A stretch of 64,000 nt of DNA from contig NZ_CP094718.1 in assembly GCF_025558425.1 (NCBI RefSeq), positions 744,001-808,000 on the forward strand, given 5' to 3'. The notes beneath the pieces are model-generated. The model had not been told where the DNA came from. It saw nothing but the letters and a program-made list of their open reading frames with translations, and did not search any database. Positions 1 to 10,013 of this stretch are shown in pieces. Origin of the DNA: Staphylococcus sp. IVB6240 (GTDB lineage Bacteria > Bacillota > Bacilli > Staphylococcales > Staphylococcaceae). Each line of letters starts with the position of its first letter. Positions within the stretch are counted from its first letter, which is position 1. A program made the position numbers and the translations under genes.

Positions 1-1163
1 TTCGTAACGAATGGTGCAATCAATGTGCCTGACCATAAGAAAAGTGGTAATTCCACGGCACCGATAACAATCATACGAATCAATTTGCCACGAGTCACAA
101 CTAATAATGCTGGTGTCACACCCATGGCAATAATACCACCAAGAGGTAATAGTTTATTACCTGGTAAGAAGATTGCTTCTAGTAACATAATAGGTGCTAA
201 TACATTGGCAGTTGCCCAAATTTCAGCGCGACCAGCGATGAAAGGCCAGTCTAAACCGATATTAATGGCACGGCCTTTAAGACGTTTGTTCGCAAAGTCA
301 GTGATCCCTTGTGATAAAGGTTCAACAGCAGCGATAAACCATGAACCAATGAGTGAGAAGAGTTCTAAACAGACTGCCGCTGTAAATGCTAGTGTGAAGA
401 TTTCAGTAGGAGTTTGTCCAGCCAGTAAGCCTACAAATACACCTAAGTAGATACCGATTGCAAATTTTGAACCCCAGAAACCGATTTTGCTGTTCAATTT
501 TGCAGCATCAAAATCATATTTGTCTAACCAAGGGAATACTTTGTCAAAAATTTTATCGAACACCATAATGATTGGGTTCATCATAAAGTTCATATGTGTT
601 GTCGTCATAGGGTTTGTTGCAGGTACATTTAATAAGTCATTAAATGTCGGTTTCATTAAATCTGAATTCCAAATTTTTAATACACCAATAAAAAGTACTA
701 ATAATGTCGCAGTTAATAAGTTTGCACCACAGAAAATCGCAAATAACCCAACAATGGCTAAGTGCCAGATGTTAAAAATATCAACATCAAGTGTATCTGT
801 TTTTTTCAATGCGAGCATTGCTATGTTTAAGACTACCATCACTAAAAGGAAATATAATGTATAAGGTGATCCCCATGTAATTGTTGCCAAAGGTGCCCAA
901 CCAACGTCTGTAATGTTTAATGAAATCCCAGTTCTTTCAACAAATGCTGTCATGGCTTCTGAAAATGCAGTTGTTAAAATACCGATAATCGCACCGATCC
1001 CTGTTAAAGCAATCCCAAGCTTAATCCCACCTTCAAGTGCTCGGGCAGGTTTAACTTTAAAAAATAATGCAATGATCGTCAGCACAATGGTCATTAATGG
1101 TGCTGCTCCCAAGTTAATAAGTGGGTTAAATAGACTATTTGCAATATCAATAATTGTATTCAT
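1..1163 (-). CDS. gatC: PTS galactitol-type transporter subunit IIC (partial)
   Basis: Membrane channel of a sugar phosphotransferase system that imports and phosphorylates its sugar with IIA and IIB. The reading frame starts at ATG 1163-1161 after a GAAGGGATG-like ribosome site and stays open to the window edge (387 codons; the family has about 420-450). The translation is strongly hydrophobic with repeated membrane spans and matches my memory of GatC, for example the N-terminal MNTIIDIANSLFNPLINLGA. Genes for IIB and IIA lie upstream on the same strand, giving the order IIA-IIB-IIC. The C-terminus is outside the window. Because lacABCD is divergent and next door, the likely substrate is galactose or galactitol rather than lactose; that is inference. 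Confidence 0.9.
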   Translation of the reverse strand, partial: MNTIIDIANSLFNPLINLGAAPLMTIVLTIIALFFKVKPARALEGGIKLGIALTGIGAIIGILTTAFSEAMTAFVERTGISLNITDVGWAPLATITWGSPYTLYFLLVMVVLNIAMLALKKTDTLDVDIFNIWHLAIVGLFAIFCGANLLTATLLVLFIGVLKIWNSDLMKPTFNDLLNVPATNPMTTTHMNFMMNPIIMVFDKIFDKVFPWLDKYDFDAAKLNSKIGFWGSKFAIGIYLGVFVGLLAGQTPTEIFTLAFTAAVCLELFSLIGSWFIAAVEPLSQGITDFANKRLKGRAINIGLDWPFIAGRAEIWATANVLAPIMLLEAIFLPGNKLLPLGGIIAMGVTPALLVVTRGKLIRMIVIGAVELPLFLWSGTLIAPFVT

Positions 1164-1310
1164 TTTTACATCCCTTCTTTCGCTACCCCGTTTGTCAGTG
1201 TTCGAGGAGCAGAATTTTCGGCAGAATGTCGCAATTCGATAAAATTAAAAAGCAATTTTACTCATTGCTCTAATTCTGCTCAAATTCTAAGCACGCCTCT
1301 CACAATCTCG

Positions 1311-1613
1311 TTATTTATCCAATGACATAATGACATCTTCCATTTGTTGATAAACCGGTTCTGCCATAGCAGGAATACGATAAAGAATTGCACCTGCATC
1401 CACTACTGGAATATTCACGTCAAATCCAAGATCTGTATTCGCAATCTGTGCAAAAATATCATATCGAGATAACATCTCTTCATTGACATCCTTAATCATT
1501 ACCGCATCACAAACAACTTGATAGCCACGATTTTTTAATTCTGTTTCCAATGCACTTTTGATTTGGTGACTTGAATTTACCCCCGCACCACAAGCAGCTA
1601 AAATTTTAATCAT
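1311..1613 (-). CDS. gatB: PTS galactitol-type subunit IIB
   Basis: Cytoplasmic phosphocarrier of 100 residues that takes phosphate from IIA and gives it to the sugar at IIC. The N-terminus MIKILAACGAGVNSSHQ has the Cys-containing phosphate loop (Cys8, CGAGVNSS) typical of the galactitol/ascorbate IIB fold. Length equals the usual single-domain IIB. It lies between the IIA gene (41 bases upstream) and the IIC gene (147 bases downstream). A ribosome site, GGAGAGG, precedes the start. The 147-base gap before IIC has no gene and may hold an mRNA processing or stability element. Confidence 0.9.
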   Translation of the reverse strand: MIKILAACGAGVNSSHQIKSALETELKNRGYQVVCDAVMIKDVNEEMLSRYDIFAQIANTDLGFDVNIPVVDAGAILYRIPAMAEPVYQQMEDVIMSLDK

Positions 1614-1654
1614 AATAAATCCTCTCCTTAAATAAACTATGATGTCATCTGTTT

Positions 1655-2146
1655 TTATACAGAATCTTCAATAGTAAAGTGTTTTTCTAAAAATTGATAA
1701 ATCGTTTGCGTATTCTCTGAATCAAAAAATGTATTTAATGCCTCTTTATCTGTTGAGTTAATAAAATCCATAATCTGTGCCAACATCCCTGCTTGTGCTT
1801 CTCCATTTTCATTTAAAATCATAAACAAAAATGTCACTGTCAAAGTTGCATCAGGTGCAATCATATTATGGAATGTTAGGGGATGTTTTAACTTAATTGG
1901 AATAATACGTGACGTTTTCACATAAGTACTTTCCGTATGCGGGATTGCGATATTAGGTAACTCATGAGAAACGGGTGAAAGATCTAATCCAGTCGGATAG
2001 TTTTTTTCACGCTCCAAAATATTTGGTAAAAAAGCTTCAGTGACCAAATTTTTCTGTAACAAATCCTCATATACTTCTTCAAAAACTCCTGCTTGTGACT
2101 TTTTGTCAGAAATATACACGGTATCTTCAAAAAATAAGGTATTCAA
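1655..2146 (-). CDS. gatA: PTS IIA component, fructose/mannitol-type domain
   Basis: Cytoplasmic phosphocarrier accepting phosphate from HPr. The motif NIAIPHTES holds the active-site His of the PTS_EIIA type-2 domain. I place the start at TTG 2146-2144, because AAAGGAG lies nine bases upstream and the domain begins at NTLFFED; this gives 163 residues, near the usual 150-160. A longer reading frame from ATG 2197 would add 17 residues and swallow the ribosome site, so it is less likely. First gene of the minus-strand PTS operon, divergent from lacA; the shared 370-base gap probably holds the control sites for both. Confidence 0.87.
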   Translation of the reverse strand: MNTLFFEDTVYISDKKSQAGVFEEVYEDLLQKNLVTEAFLPNILEREKNYPTGLDLSPVSHELPNIAIPHTESTYVKTSRIIPIKLKHPLTFHNMIAPDATLTVTFLFMILNENGEAQAGMLAQIMDFINSTDKEALNTFFDSENTQTIYQFLEKHFTIEDSV

Positions 2147-2197
2147 ACAGAACAACTCCTTTCTAAAGTTTAATTGTGTTTGCTTTCTTGTTTGCAC

Positions 2198-2571
2198 TTT
2201 TAGGTTAACCGTTTACATAGTGACTGTCAACACAAAAACAAAAGTAATCAAACATAATATGTTGATAAATGTTCGATTATGATTTATTATATGTGTGTAA
2301 CAAGGTTGGGTATTTTGAAATGTGATAAAAGTGATATTTATTGATGATTCAAGTCATTTTAACTATGAAAAGTATCCCAAATTTAACGGTATATATTTTA
2401 GAATATTATGTTTTGATGGCGATTTATACGACTTATTATTGTTTGTTTTTGTAAAACGAACAAAATAAAACGAATATCACTTTGCTTTTTAAAAATATCT
2501 ACCTATAGGAGGACAAGTCTACATTTTAAAAATGTTCTCATTTAAACAAATACATTCAGGAGGCGTTGGTA
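2198..2571. promoter_or_regulatory. Divergent promoter/operator region between gatABC and lacABCD
   Basis: A 370-base AT-rich gap with no credible gene. Near 2450-2477 two copies of AAAACGAA are spaced 14 bases apart within a stretch that also carries partial inverted symmetry of TTTGTT and AACAAA. DeoR-family LacR repressors of staphylococci and streptococci bind AT-rich sites of this kind upstream of lacA, so this is a candidate operator. The lacR gene is not in the window. I cannot assign exact -10/-35 boxes with confidence. Confidence 0.4.
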
Positions 2572-3000
2572 ATGCGTGTAGTAATTGGTTCAGATCATGA
2601 TGGATTGAAGTTGAAGAATGCAATCAAAGAATATTTAACAGCACAAAATTTTACAGTTGTAGATAAAACCGAATCAGCAGCAGTCGACTTTGTTGAATCA
2701 ACTTTAGTAATTGTAAATGACTTAAAAGAAAACAAAGATAGTTTGGGAATTGCGATTGATACATATGGTGTAGGTAGCTTTATTACAGCAACAAAAGTAA
2801 AGGGCATGATTGCGGCGGAAGTGTCTGATGAACGTTCTGCTTATATGACTAGAGAGCATAATGATGCGCGTTTAATCACACTTGGATCAGAAATTGTTGG
2901 AGAGCAACTTGCGTTAAACATTGTTAAAGAATTTTTAGCGGCAAATTATGATGGCGGACGTCATCAAATTCGTGTCGATATGTTGAATAAAATGGCTTAA
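2572..3000 (+). CDS. lacA: Galactose-6-phosphate isomerase subunit LacA
   Basis: With LacB converts galactose 6-phosphate to tagatose 6-phosphate, the first step of the tagatose pathway. The RpiB/LacA/LacB fold is clear from [18 protein letters not shown] at the N-terminus. Start chosen at ATG 2572, eight bases after AGGAGG; this gives 142 residues, the length I recall for staphylococcal LacA, and an upstream in-frame TTG is discarded. First gene of lacABCD; lacB follows after 27 bases. Expression is probably induced through tagatose 6-phosphate and LacR, but this is family knowledge and not seen here. Confidence 0.95.
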   Translation: MRVVIGSDHDGLKLKNAIKEYLTAQNFTVVDKTESAAVDFVESTLVIVNDLKENKDSLGIAIDTYGVGSFITATKVKGMIAAEVSDERSAYMTREHNDARLITLGSEIVGEQLALNIVKEFLAANYDGGRHQIRVDMLNKMA

Positions 3001-3027
3001 TAATCAATTTGAGAAAGGATGAATGAA

Positions 3028-3543
3028 ATGAAAATTGCAATTGGTTGTGACCACATTGTAACAGATACAAAAATGGCAGTGTCAGATTTCTTAAAAGCAA
3101 AAGGTTATGAAGTGTTAGACGTTGGGACATATGACTTCACACGTACACACTATCCTATTTTCGGTAAAAAAGTGGGGGGAGCCGTGACAAGTGGTGAAGC
3201 AGATTTAGGTGTATGCATATGTGGAACTGGTGTCGGTATTAATAATGCAGTAAATAAAGTGCCGGGTGTACGCAGTGCATTAGTTCGCGACATGACTTCA
3301 GCTGTTTATGCGAAAGAAGCTTTAAATGCGAATGTTATTGGATTTGGTGGGTGTGTGACAGGTGAATTTTTAATCTGTGACATTATTGAGGCGTTCATTA
3401 AAGCAGAATATCAAGAAACTGAAGAAAACAAAAAGCTAATTGCCAAAATTGCACGTGTAGAAGCGGCGAGTGATGAACAAAATGATCCACACTTCTTTGA
3501 TGAATTTATAGAGAAGTGGGAGCGCGGTGAATATCACGACTAA
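3028..3543 (+). CDS. lacB: Galactose-6-phosphate isomerase subunit LacB
   Basis: Partner subunit of LacA in the isomerase. The translation ([15 protein letters not shown], then [19 protein letters not shown]) matches staphylococcal LacB nearly word for word and has the CGTGVGI segment that contributes to the active site in the RpiB/LacB family. Start chosen at the ATG that follows GAAAGGA by eight bases, giving 171 residues, the usual length; an upstream in-frame ATG at 3019 lies inside the ribosome site. lacC follows after 12 bases, so the genes are co-transcribed. Confidence 0.95.
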   Translation: MKIAIGCDHIVTDTKMAVSDFLKAKGYEVLDVGTYDFTRTHYPIFGKKVGGAVTSGEADLGVCICGTGVGINNAVNKVPGVRSALVRDMTSAVYAKEALNANVIGFGGCVTGEFLICDIIEAFIKAEYQETEENKKLIAKIARVEAASDEQNDPHFFDEFIEKWERGEYHD

Positions 3544-3555
3544 GTAGGTGAGAAG

Positions 3556-4485
3556 ATGATTTTAACGATTACAATGAATCCTTCTATCGATATGGCATAC
3601 TCGCTTAAAAATCTCCAACTCGACACGGTGAATCGCGTGACGGATGTACGCAAAACAGCGGGTGGTAAAGGTCTGAATGTGACGAGAGTACTCCATCAAT
3701 TTGGTGCGGATGTCCTAGCGAGTGGATTAATGGGTGGTGTGTTAGGTGAAGCGATCACCAAAGATTTGGCAGCGCATCAAATTAACCACGATTTCTTACC
3801 CATCAGTGGTGAAACGCGTAATTGTATCGCAATTTTACATGAAAATGGGCAGCAGACGGAAATTTTAGAAAGTGGTCCCTTGATTAAAGACAGTGAGGCG
3901 CAATCTTTTCTTGTGCATCTTAAAAAGTTAGCTGAACAAGCAGATTTAATTGCGATTTCAGGTAGTTTACCTAAAGGAATGCCAACAGACTTTTATCAAC
4001 AAATGTTAACAGTCTGTCAGGAAACGCCGGTTGTATTGGATTGTAGTGGTGAAGCTTTAGAAAAGGTTTTAAAACATGATGTTAAGCCATATTTGATTAA
4101 GCCAAATAACACTGAATTATCAGGTCTGTTGGGTCGTACAATTCATGCTGAAACTGATGAGCTAAAAGAAGCGTTAGCTGATCCACTGTTCAAAGGCGTG
4201 GCATGGATTGTTGTGTCACTTGGTGCAGATGGCGCGTTAGCGAAACATGGAGACACTTATTATCGAGTGACAATTCCTAAAATTCAAGTAGTGAATCCAG
4301 TGGGGTCTGGTGATGCGACAGTCGCTGGAATGGCTGCAGCAATAGAAAAAAATGAATCTGATGAACATATCCTAAAGCAAGGCAATGTTCTTGGGATGTT
4401 AAATGCACAAGAAGAGATAACAGGATTCGTAGACATGACGAATTATCAAAAATTATATGACCAAATTATCGTTGAAAAGGTATAA
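3556..4485 (+). CDS. lacC: Tagatose-6-phosphate kinase LacC
   Basis: PfkB/ribokinase-family kinase, 309 residues, phosphorylating tagatose 6-phosphate to the 1,6-bisphosphate. Visible are the N-terminal [15 protein letters not shown] substrate motif, the glycine pair region KTAGGKGLN, and the C-terminal PfkB signature with [16 protein letters not shown], where the Asp is the catalytic base. Length is standard. The start follows GTGAGAAG directly after lacB, and lacD begins 17 bases downstream. Confidence 0.94.
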   Translation: MILTITMNPSIDMAYSLKNLQLDTVNRVTDVRKTAGGKGLNVTRVLHQFGADVLASGLMGGVLGEAITKDLAAHQINHDFLPISGETRNCIAILHENGQQTEILESGPLIKDSEAQSFLVHLKKLAEQADLIAISGSLPKGMPTDFYQQMLTVCQETPVVLDCSGEALEKVLKHDVKPYLIKPNNTELSGLLGRTIHAETDELKEALADPLFKGVAWIVVSLGADGALAKHGDTYYRVTIPKIQVVNPVGSGDATVAGMAAAIEKNESDEHILKQGNVLGMLNAQEEITGFVDMTNYQKLYDQIIVEKV

Positions 4486-4502
4486 AAAGGAGTCGTAAAA
4501 TA

Positions 4503-5479
4503 ATGGGAAAAAGTGAAGAAAAGACGCAATATTTAAAGCAGTTATGCAATGATAAAGGAATTATCGGTGCTTTAGCCATTGATCAACGTGGTGCGTTAAA
4601 GAAAATGATTAGCAAAGTAAAGGGCACAGAAGCGGATGAAGATGAGATTGTGAAATTTAAACAATCGTTTCTTCAGAATTAACGAAATATGCATCTTCTA
4701 TTCTGTTAGATCCAGAATATGGTTTGCCAGCAGCAGAAGATAGAGCGGAAAATACAGGTTTACTCTTAGCATATGAAAAAACAGGTTATGATGCCTCGAC
4801 GCCTGGACGTTTACCAGATTTACTATCTGTGTGGTCTGTTAAAAGATTGAAAGAAGCGGGTGCAGATGCATGTAAGTTTTTACTTTACTATGATGTAGAT
4901 GAGCCTGATGAAATCAATCATCAAAAACAAGCATTTGTCGAACGTATTGGGTCTGAATGTCATGCGGAAAATCTGCCATTTTTCTTAGAACTCGTATCAT
5001 ATGATGCAGAAATTGCTGATGCGACTTCTAAAGAATATGCAGAGAAGAAACCACATAAGGTCAACACAATGATGAAAGAATTTTCTGACTCACGCTATGG
5101 TGTCAATGTCTTAAAAGTAGAAGTGCCTGTAAATATGAATTATGTTGAAGGCTATTCAGAAAATGAACATGTGTATACAAAAGAAGAAGCAATTAACTAC
5201 TTTAAAGAACAATCTGATGCGACAGATTTACCGTTTATCTTTTTAAGTGCGGGTGTGAAGGCATCATTATTCCAGGAGACATTAAGATTTGCTAAAGAAG
5301 CAGGCTCAACATTTAATGGTGTATTGTGCGGTCGTGCGACATGGGCTGATGGCGTAGAGCGTTATGTTTCAGAAGGAGAATCTGCAGCTGTAGCTTGGAT
5401 GAATGAACAAGGGCGTCAAAATATTGAAGCATTAAATCGTGTGCTCGAACAAACCGCAACACCTGTTGAACTTCATTAA
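4503..5479 (+). pseudogene. lacD: Tagatose 1,6-diphosphate aldolase LacD, frameshifted
   Basis: Class I aldolase that splits tagatose 1,6-bisphosphate into DHAP and glyceraldehyde 3-phosphate. The frame from ATG 4503 (after AAAGGAG) reads MGKSEEKTQYLKQL and stops at TAA 4680-4682 after 59 codons. The rest of LacD continues in the -1 frame from about 4671: [16 protein letters not shown], later KVEVPVN with the Schiff-base Lys, and GVLCGRATW, to the stop at 5479. One missing base near 4665-4673 (around CAATCGTTTCTTC) explains it. All later residues look intact, so this may be a recent mutation or a sequence error. If real, the strain cannot complete the tagatose pathway with this gene. Confidence 0.85.
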
Positions 5480-5485
5480 TTTAAA

Positions 5486-5530
5486 AGTCGACTGAACATG
5501 GCAAACTCCATTTCAGTCGGCTATTTTTTG
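5486..5530 (+). terminator. Rho-independent terminator after lacD
   Basis: AGTCGACTGAA and TTCAGTCGGCT form a stem around a CATGG...CCA inner stem, followed by ATTTTTT. It ends lacABCD. No lacFEG genes follow, unlike the S. aureus lactose operon. Confidence 0.8.
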
Positions 5531-5634
5531 TTCTTTTAATTATTTTAATGAAATGTAAGTGAGAGTGGTTTATCTTTACTATACAAATAAGATAGAATAG
5601 ATATTATATGGAATTTTGTGTAAAGGAGTGTGCT

Positions 5635-6711
5635 ATGAAACGATATTTGATTAAAATAATAGGTGTCTTCATATTAATTGGATTTTTAGTTTATTTATTT
5701 TATGCACCACGTTTAGAATTTGATGTGCTAGAAAACCCAAATCACAATGAAGAACGCCGATATGAAAAGGCAAAACAACCTGCACAATCAACAACAGCAG
5801 AAAATCCAAAGTTAGAAAAAGGCTTAGGATTGCTAGTTGGTGAATCCATGACACAAGTGACCAAAAAGTATGGTCAAGCAGATCGTGTTTATCATTATTT
5901 ACAAGGATACCAAACATATGTATTTAAGCGAGATAAAGCATATATGTTGATTACGACGAAAGATAACGAGGTTAAATCTGCTTATGTAACGGGTAAAACA
6001 ACAGAATCAGAAAGTGGTCCTATTAAAATTGGAGAAGATGCCACAAACCTTTACAACAACTATTCTTTAAATACAGAACCACAATTTGATATTGGCGATA
6101 AGCATTATCACTTCGAACTATCTGATAAAGATGTGAAAACACAGGCGTTAATTCAATTTAATGATATCTTTGCGCAAGTTTTTATTGATCAGCAAAGCAA
6201 CAAAATCATGGGCGTGCGCTATTTAGATAAGCAAGCATTAGTGGACATGAATCCGTATTCTAGTAATGAAATGGATGATAGCTTTACAATGTCACATGAA
6301 CGTTCTGACAAGCGAAATCCGGATCAAAATGCCAACCAGCTGCTGACACTCTATGAATTGACCAATGAAATGCGTGAGTTGCATCATCGAGATCACTTAG
6401 AGGTGAATAGTACGCTTGAGAATGTTGCAACTGTTAATCTTTTTCAATCTGTTGATGATAGCTCTGCAGAATTTACCGAAAATAACTTAATGAGCTTAAT
6501 TAATGAGACGCCGTTGAGTTATCAGTCTATCTCACAAAATGTAGGGTATAATTTTAGCGATGTACCCACACTGGTTAATAGTTGGATGAATTCAGATGCA
6601 CACCGTTCAAGGTTGTTGAGTGGAAAGTATGATGAAATGGGTGGTAAAATAGACGACAATTACTTTTTACTAATCTTTTTAGAGCGAGGGGCAGATCAAG
6701 ATGATGTTTGA
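5635..6711 (+). CDS. CAP-domain membrane-anchored protein (YlbC-like)
   Basis: 358 residues. One N-terminal membrane span or uncleaved signal (KIIGVFILIGFLVYLFY), then a CAP-associated N-terminal domain (about residues 60-190), then a C-terminal SCP/CAP domain with LLTLYELTNEMRELHHRDHL and the SQNVGYNF and VNSWMNSDAHRSRLL segments. Start chosen at ATG 5635 after AAAGGAG; an ATG 27 bases upstream has no ribosome site. It overlaps ylbF by 11 bases, and ylbC-ylbF adjacency matches Bacillus. The domain faces outside; its biochemical role is unknown to me. Confidence 0.87.
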   Translation: MKRYLIKIIGVFILIGFLVYLFYAPRLEFDVLENPNHNEERRYEKAKQPAQSTTAENPKLEKGLGLLVGESMTQVTKKYGQADRVYHYLQGYQTYVFKRDKAYMLITTKDNEVKSAYVTGKTTESESGPIKIGEDATNLYNNYSLNTEPQFDIGDKHYHFELSDKDVKTQALIQFNDIFAQVFIDQQSNKIMGVRYLDKQALVDMNPYSSNEMDDSFTMSHERSDKRNPDQNANQLLTLYELTNEMRELHHRDHLEVNSTLENVATVNLFQSVDDSSAEFTENNLMSLINETPLSYQSISQNVGYNFSDVPTLVNSWMNSDAHRSRLLSGKYDEMGGKIDDNYFLLIFLERGADQDDV

Positions 6712-7138
6712 TGAGGCTTTTGTTGATGTGTTGGATGAGACAGATGCGTTAGCAAGTATGATACGTCAATCAGATGTTTTTCAAAACTATCGCAAAGCTA
6801 AGATGAATCTCGATCAAGATGATGTGGCTAAGTCATACTATCAAGCATTTATGAAAGAGAAAGAACGCTATGAAGAAGTTCAAAGATTTGGGCGTTATCA
6901 TCCGGATTATCAAGAAGTGATGCTTGCGACACGACGTCAAAAACGTGCATATGAAACGCATAAGACAGTTGTCGCTTTTAAGCAAAGCGAGCATGATTTG
7001 CAATTGTTATTGGATGAAGTCGTGACTATTTTAGCATCAAGTGTATCTGAACATGTGAAAGTGGATGCTGGTACGCCATTGTTTCATCAATCCAGCTGTG
7101 GATGTGGATCAGGTGGCGGTTGTCAATGTCACGCATAA
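6701..7138 (+). CDS. ylbF: YlbF family regulator (RicF-like)
   Basis: 145 residues, mostly helical. In Bacillus subtilis YlbF, YmcA and YaaT form a complex that binds iron-sulfur clusters and affects RNA processing through RNase Y. The C-terminus SSCGCGSGGGCQCHA is a short cysteine-rich tail consistent with cluster binding. The start overlaps the end of the CAP gene, implying coupling; two ATG codons in tandem (6701 and 6704) are both possible. Family assignment is good; a role in staphylococcal RNA maturation is inferred from Bacillus. Confidence 0.9.
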   Translation: MMFDEAFVDVLDETDALASMIRQSDVFQNYRKAKMNLDQDDVAKSYYQAFMKEKERYEEVQRFGRYHPDYQEVMLATRRQKRAYETHKTVVAFKQSEHDLQLLLDEVVTILASSVSEHVKVDAGTPLFHQSSCGCGSGGGCQCHA

Positions 7139-7144
7139 TATAGG

Positions 7145-7175
7145 AAAAGGAGCAGTCGCTTGACTGCTCCTTTTT
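7145..7175. terminator. Bidirectional terminator
   Basis: AAAAGGAGCAGTC, loop GCTT, GACTGCTCCTTTTT: a near-perfect hairpin with A-run before and T-run after. It serves ylbF on plus and the phosphodiesterase gene on minus. Confidence 0.88.
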
Positions 7176-7180
7176 AGCAC

Positions 7181-8110
7181 TTAATTACTTTGATAAAATG
7201 TTAAAAATTGTTTGCCGATTGTTGGTCGATCTGTCACTAATGTGTGAACACCTTTGTTTGCTAAATCGACCATATAGTCAACATTATTGACACCGTAAAA
7301 ACCAGGTGCAATATTTTGTTGATTTAACCAAGAAATCAATTTACGTTGTGTCAGTACAAGTCCTTTATGAACGGTTGGCATTTGGAACGTATCGGCTAAT
7401 CCTTGGTATAGATGACCTAATCCACTATAGCACTTCAAAATCCCTTCAGTAACTTCATGTTGGCTAGCACCAATGGCAATTTCATCTTGAATATCCAATG
7501 TGTGAAAACGTTCGATTTGCTCCTTATAGAAACTTGTCACAAGAACGCGTGATTCTGCATGATTTTCTTTAATAACTTTGTATAGACGCTCAGCCGCAAT
7601 CGTTCCTTCATAACTATTTGGATGGTCCTTAATATCGATATTAACCAACTGATCTGGATAGCGTTGTAACAATGCTGCCATTGTCATAATTTTAGCTTGT
7701 GGATGGTTTTGATATGGTTTGCGGCCATTAATATTGGTAAAGCGATAACCGGCATCTAATTGTTGAAGTTCAGACAATGTATGTTGTGATACGGCACCTG
7801 AACCATTCGTTGTTCGATCGACTGTGGCATCATGAAATACAATGACTTGTTCATCTTTAGTGATACGAATATCTGTTTCAAAACCAGTCAAGCCCATAGC
7901 AACAGAGTGATCAAAGGCAAGTTCTGTCGATTCAGGACGTTCTTGCATTCCACCGCGATGGCTAAAGACATAGGGGGCTTTGTGCGTGAAGAATGGTTTG
8001 ATTTCTCGCTTTTGAATCGATTTATTTTTATTAGTGATGTAGAGGGCACCACTGATCAAACTAGCAATCCCTACTAGAGAACCTGTGAGGACACGGTTTG
8101 TTTTTGTCAT
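7181..8110 (-). CDS. Glycerophosphodiester phosphodiesterase, membrane-anchored
   Basis: 309 residues. Hydrolyses glycerophosphodiesters to glycerol 3-phosphate and alcohol. The GDPD signature is visible: FSHRGGMQERPESTELAF, then GFETDIRITKDEQVIVFHD, which hold the catalytic His pair and metal-binding Glu/Asp residues. An N-terminal hydrophobic segment (SLVGIASLISGALYITN) suggests a membrane anchor with the enzyme outside. Start follows AAAGGAG. It sits between ylbF and ylbG on the opposite strand, breaking the Bacillus order. Confidence 0.9.
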   Translation of the reverse strand: MTKTNRVLTGSLVGIASLISGALYITNKNKSIQKREIKPFFTHKAPYVFSHRGGMQERPESTELAFDHSVAMGLTGFETDIRITKDEQVIVFHDATVDRTTNGSGAVSQHTLSELQQLDAGYRFTNINGRKPYQNHPQAKIMTMAALLQRYPDQLVNIDIKDHPNSYEGTIAAERLYKVIKENHAESRVLVTSFYKEQIERFHTLDIQDEIAIGASQHEVTEGILKCYSGLGHLYQGLADTFQMPTVHKGLVLTQRKLISWLNQQNIAPGFYGVNNVDYMVDLANKGVHTLVTDRPTIGKQFLTFYQSN

Positions 8111-8193
8111 AAAATCTCTCCTTTAAAACTAATATTACTGCTTTTCTCTACAGTTCAACTCATGGTAGGATAAGTAGAGAGTGTGAGGTGAAG

Positions 8194-8451
8194 ATGTTGG
8201 AAATCGTACAACGAGAAAAACTCATTGTCTATTTAAAAAACATGAAGCATGAACGACATATTCGAAAATATGGGCATATTGTTTACAGCAATAAACAACT
8301 TAAATATGTCTACATGTACGTCGACGCAGAATGTGTTGATGAGGTTGTAGACAAACTAGATAAATTAAAATATGTAACGCAAATAACAGGTTCCCCTTAT
8401 AAACATTTAAAAAAGGTTTATGATAAAGAGAAACATGAAGGGGTTAACTAA
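8194..8451 (+). CDS. ylbG: YlbG family protein (UPF0298/DUF2129)
   Basis: 85 residues, basic, cytoplasmic, of unknown function. The segment EKLIVYLKNMKHERHIRKYGHIVYSNKQLKYVYMYVD matches what I know of YlbG, and the place before rsmD fits the conserved ylbF-ylbG-rsmD-coaD order. Start taken at ATG 8194 after GAGGTGA; a GTG two codons earlier is possible. It is followed at once by a convergent gene. Confidence 0.82.
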   Translation: MLEIVQREKLIVYLKNMKHERHIRKYGHIVYSNKQLKYVYMYVDAECVDEVVDKLDKLKYVTQITGSPYKHLKKVYDKEKHEGVN

Positions 8452-8841
8452 CTATTCTAATGGCGGAATCCAGTGCTGTAATCTGAGTACGCTTTTTAGA
8501 TAATTAAAATAGAGGTCGAGTTCCGGATAATCATCTGGCGCATGAGCATCGATGCCCACCATTTCTATGTGATAAGGTGTTGCGAAAGATTGAATCATTG
8601 TAAACTTCTTATTACCTTCAGGGTATGGATAATTCATCGCATCCAACATGATATACATCGCTTGGAACTTACGATTAGGTGTTGGTTGCATGATGATAGC
8701 AACCGAAGAACGTTGATGTTTCGATTTAGGTGTATGGAAAAAGACGATACGCGAGATGCGTTCGTGATTGTGATCAATTAAAGCTTGAAATTCATATAAG
8801 TCTGTTAGGCCGTTGCCTAATACGATAAAAGATTGTTGCAT
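8452..8841 (-). CDS. Conserved staphylococcal protein, function unknown
   Basis: 129 residues, soluble, starting SFIVLGNGLTDLYEFQAL. Preceded by AGGAGG at four bases (ATG 8844) or seven bases (ATG 8841); I prefer the second. I recall a staphylococcal conserved family at this position (named DUF7147, or mislabelled methylthioribose kinase), but I cannot verify it. No catalytic motif is obvious. It lies convergent to ylbG with no gap and divergent from rsmD. Confidence 0.7.
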   Translation of the reverse strand: MQQSFIVLGNGLTDLYEFQALIDHNHERISRIVFFHTPKSKHQRSSVAIIMQPTPNRKFQAMYIMLDAMNYPYPEGNKKFTMIQSFATPYHIEMVGIDAHAPDDYPELDLYFNYLKSVLRLQHWIPPLE

Positions 8842-8901
8842 CATTTTACCTCCTTAACCTAAAGTATAGTAAAAATAAAATGAGAATGGAAGTGTGAGAG
8901 A

Positions 8902-9931
<1,030 letters not shown>

Positions 9932-9941
9932 AACTATAAAA

Positions 9942-10013
9942 GTGTGATGAGAATGGGTGTGGAGATCTTTATGTTTAGTAAAGACTTCGTAGTCCACGCC
10001 CATCACATTTTTT
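9942..10013. terminator. Bidirectional terminator between coaD and tmcAL
   Basis: ATGGGTGTGGA pairs with TCCACGCCCAT (one G-U), with outer TGTG/CACA pairing, followed by ATTTTTT. A second short hairpin sits in the loop. Genes converge here. Confidence 0.75.

Noticed and set aside
25..1242. Three plus-strand open frames in the first 1.2 kb
   Set aside because: They are antisense shadows of the gatC gene, whose minus-strand frame is fully open and gives a clear PTS IIC sequence.
4503..5479. Programmed frameshift in lacD
   Set aside because: The junction lacks a convincing slippery heptamer, and lacD is not known to use frameshifting; mutation or sequence error is simpler.
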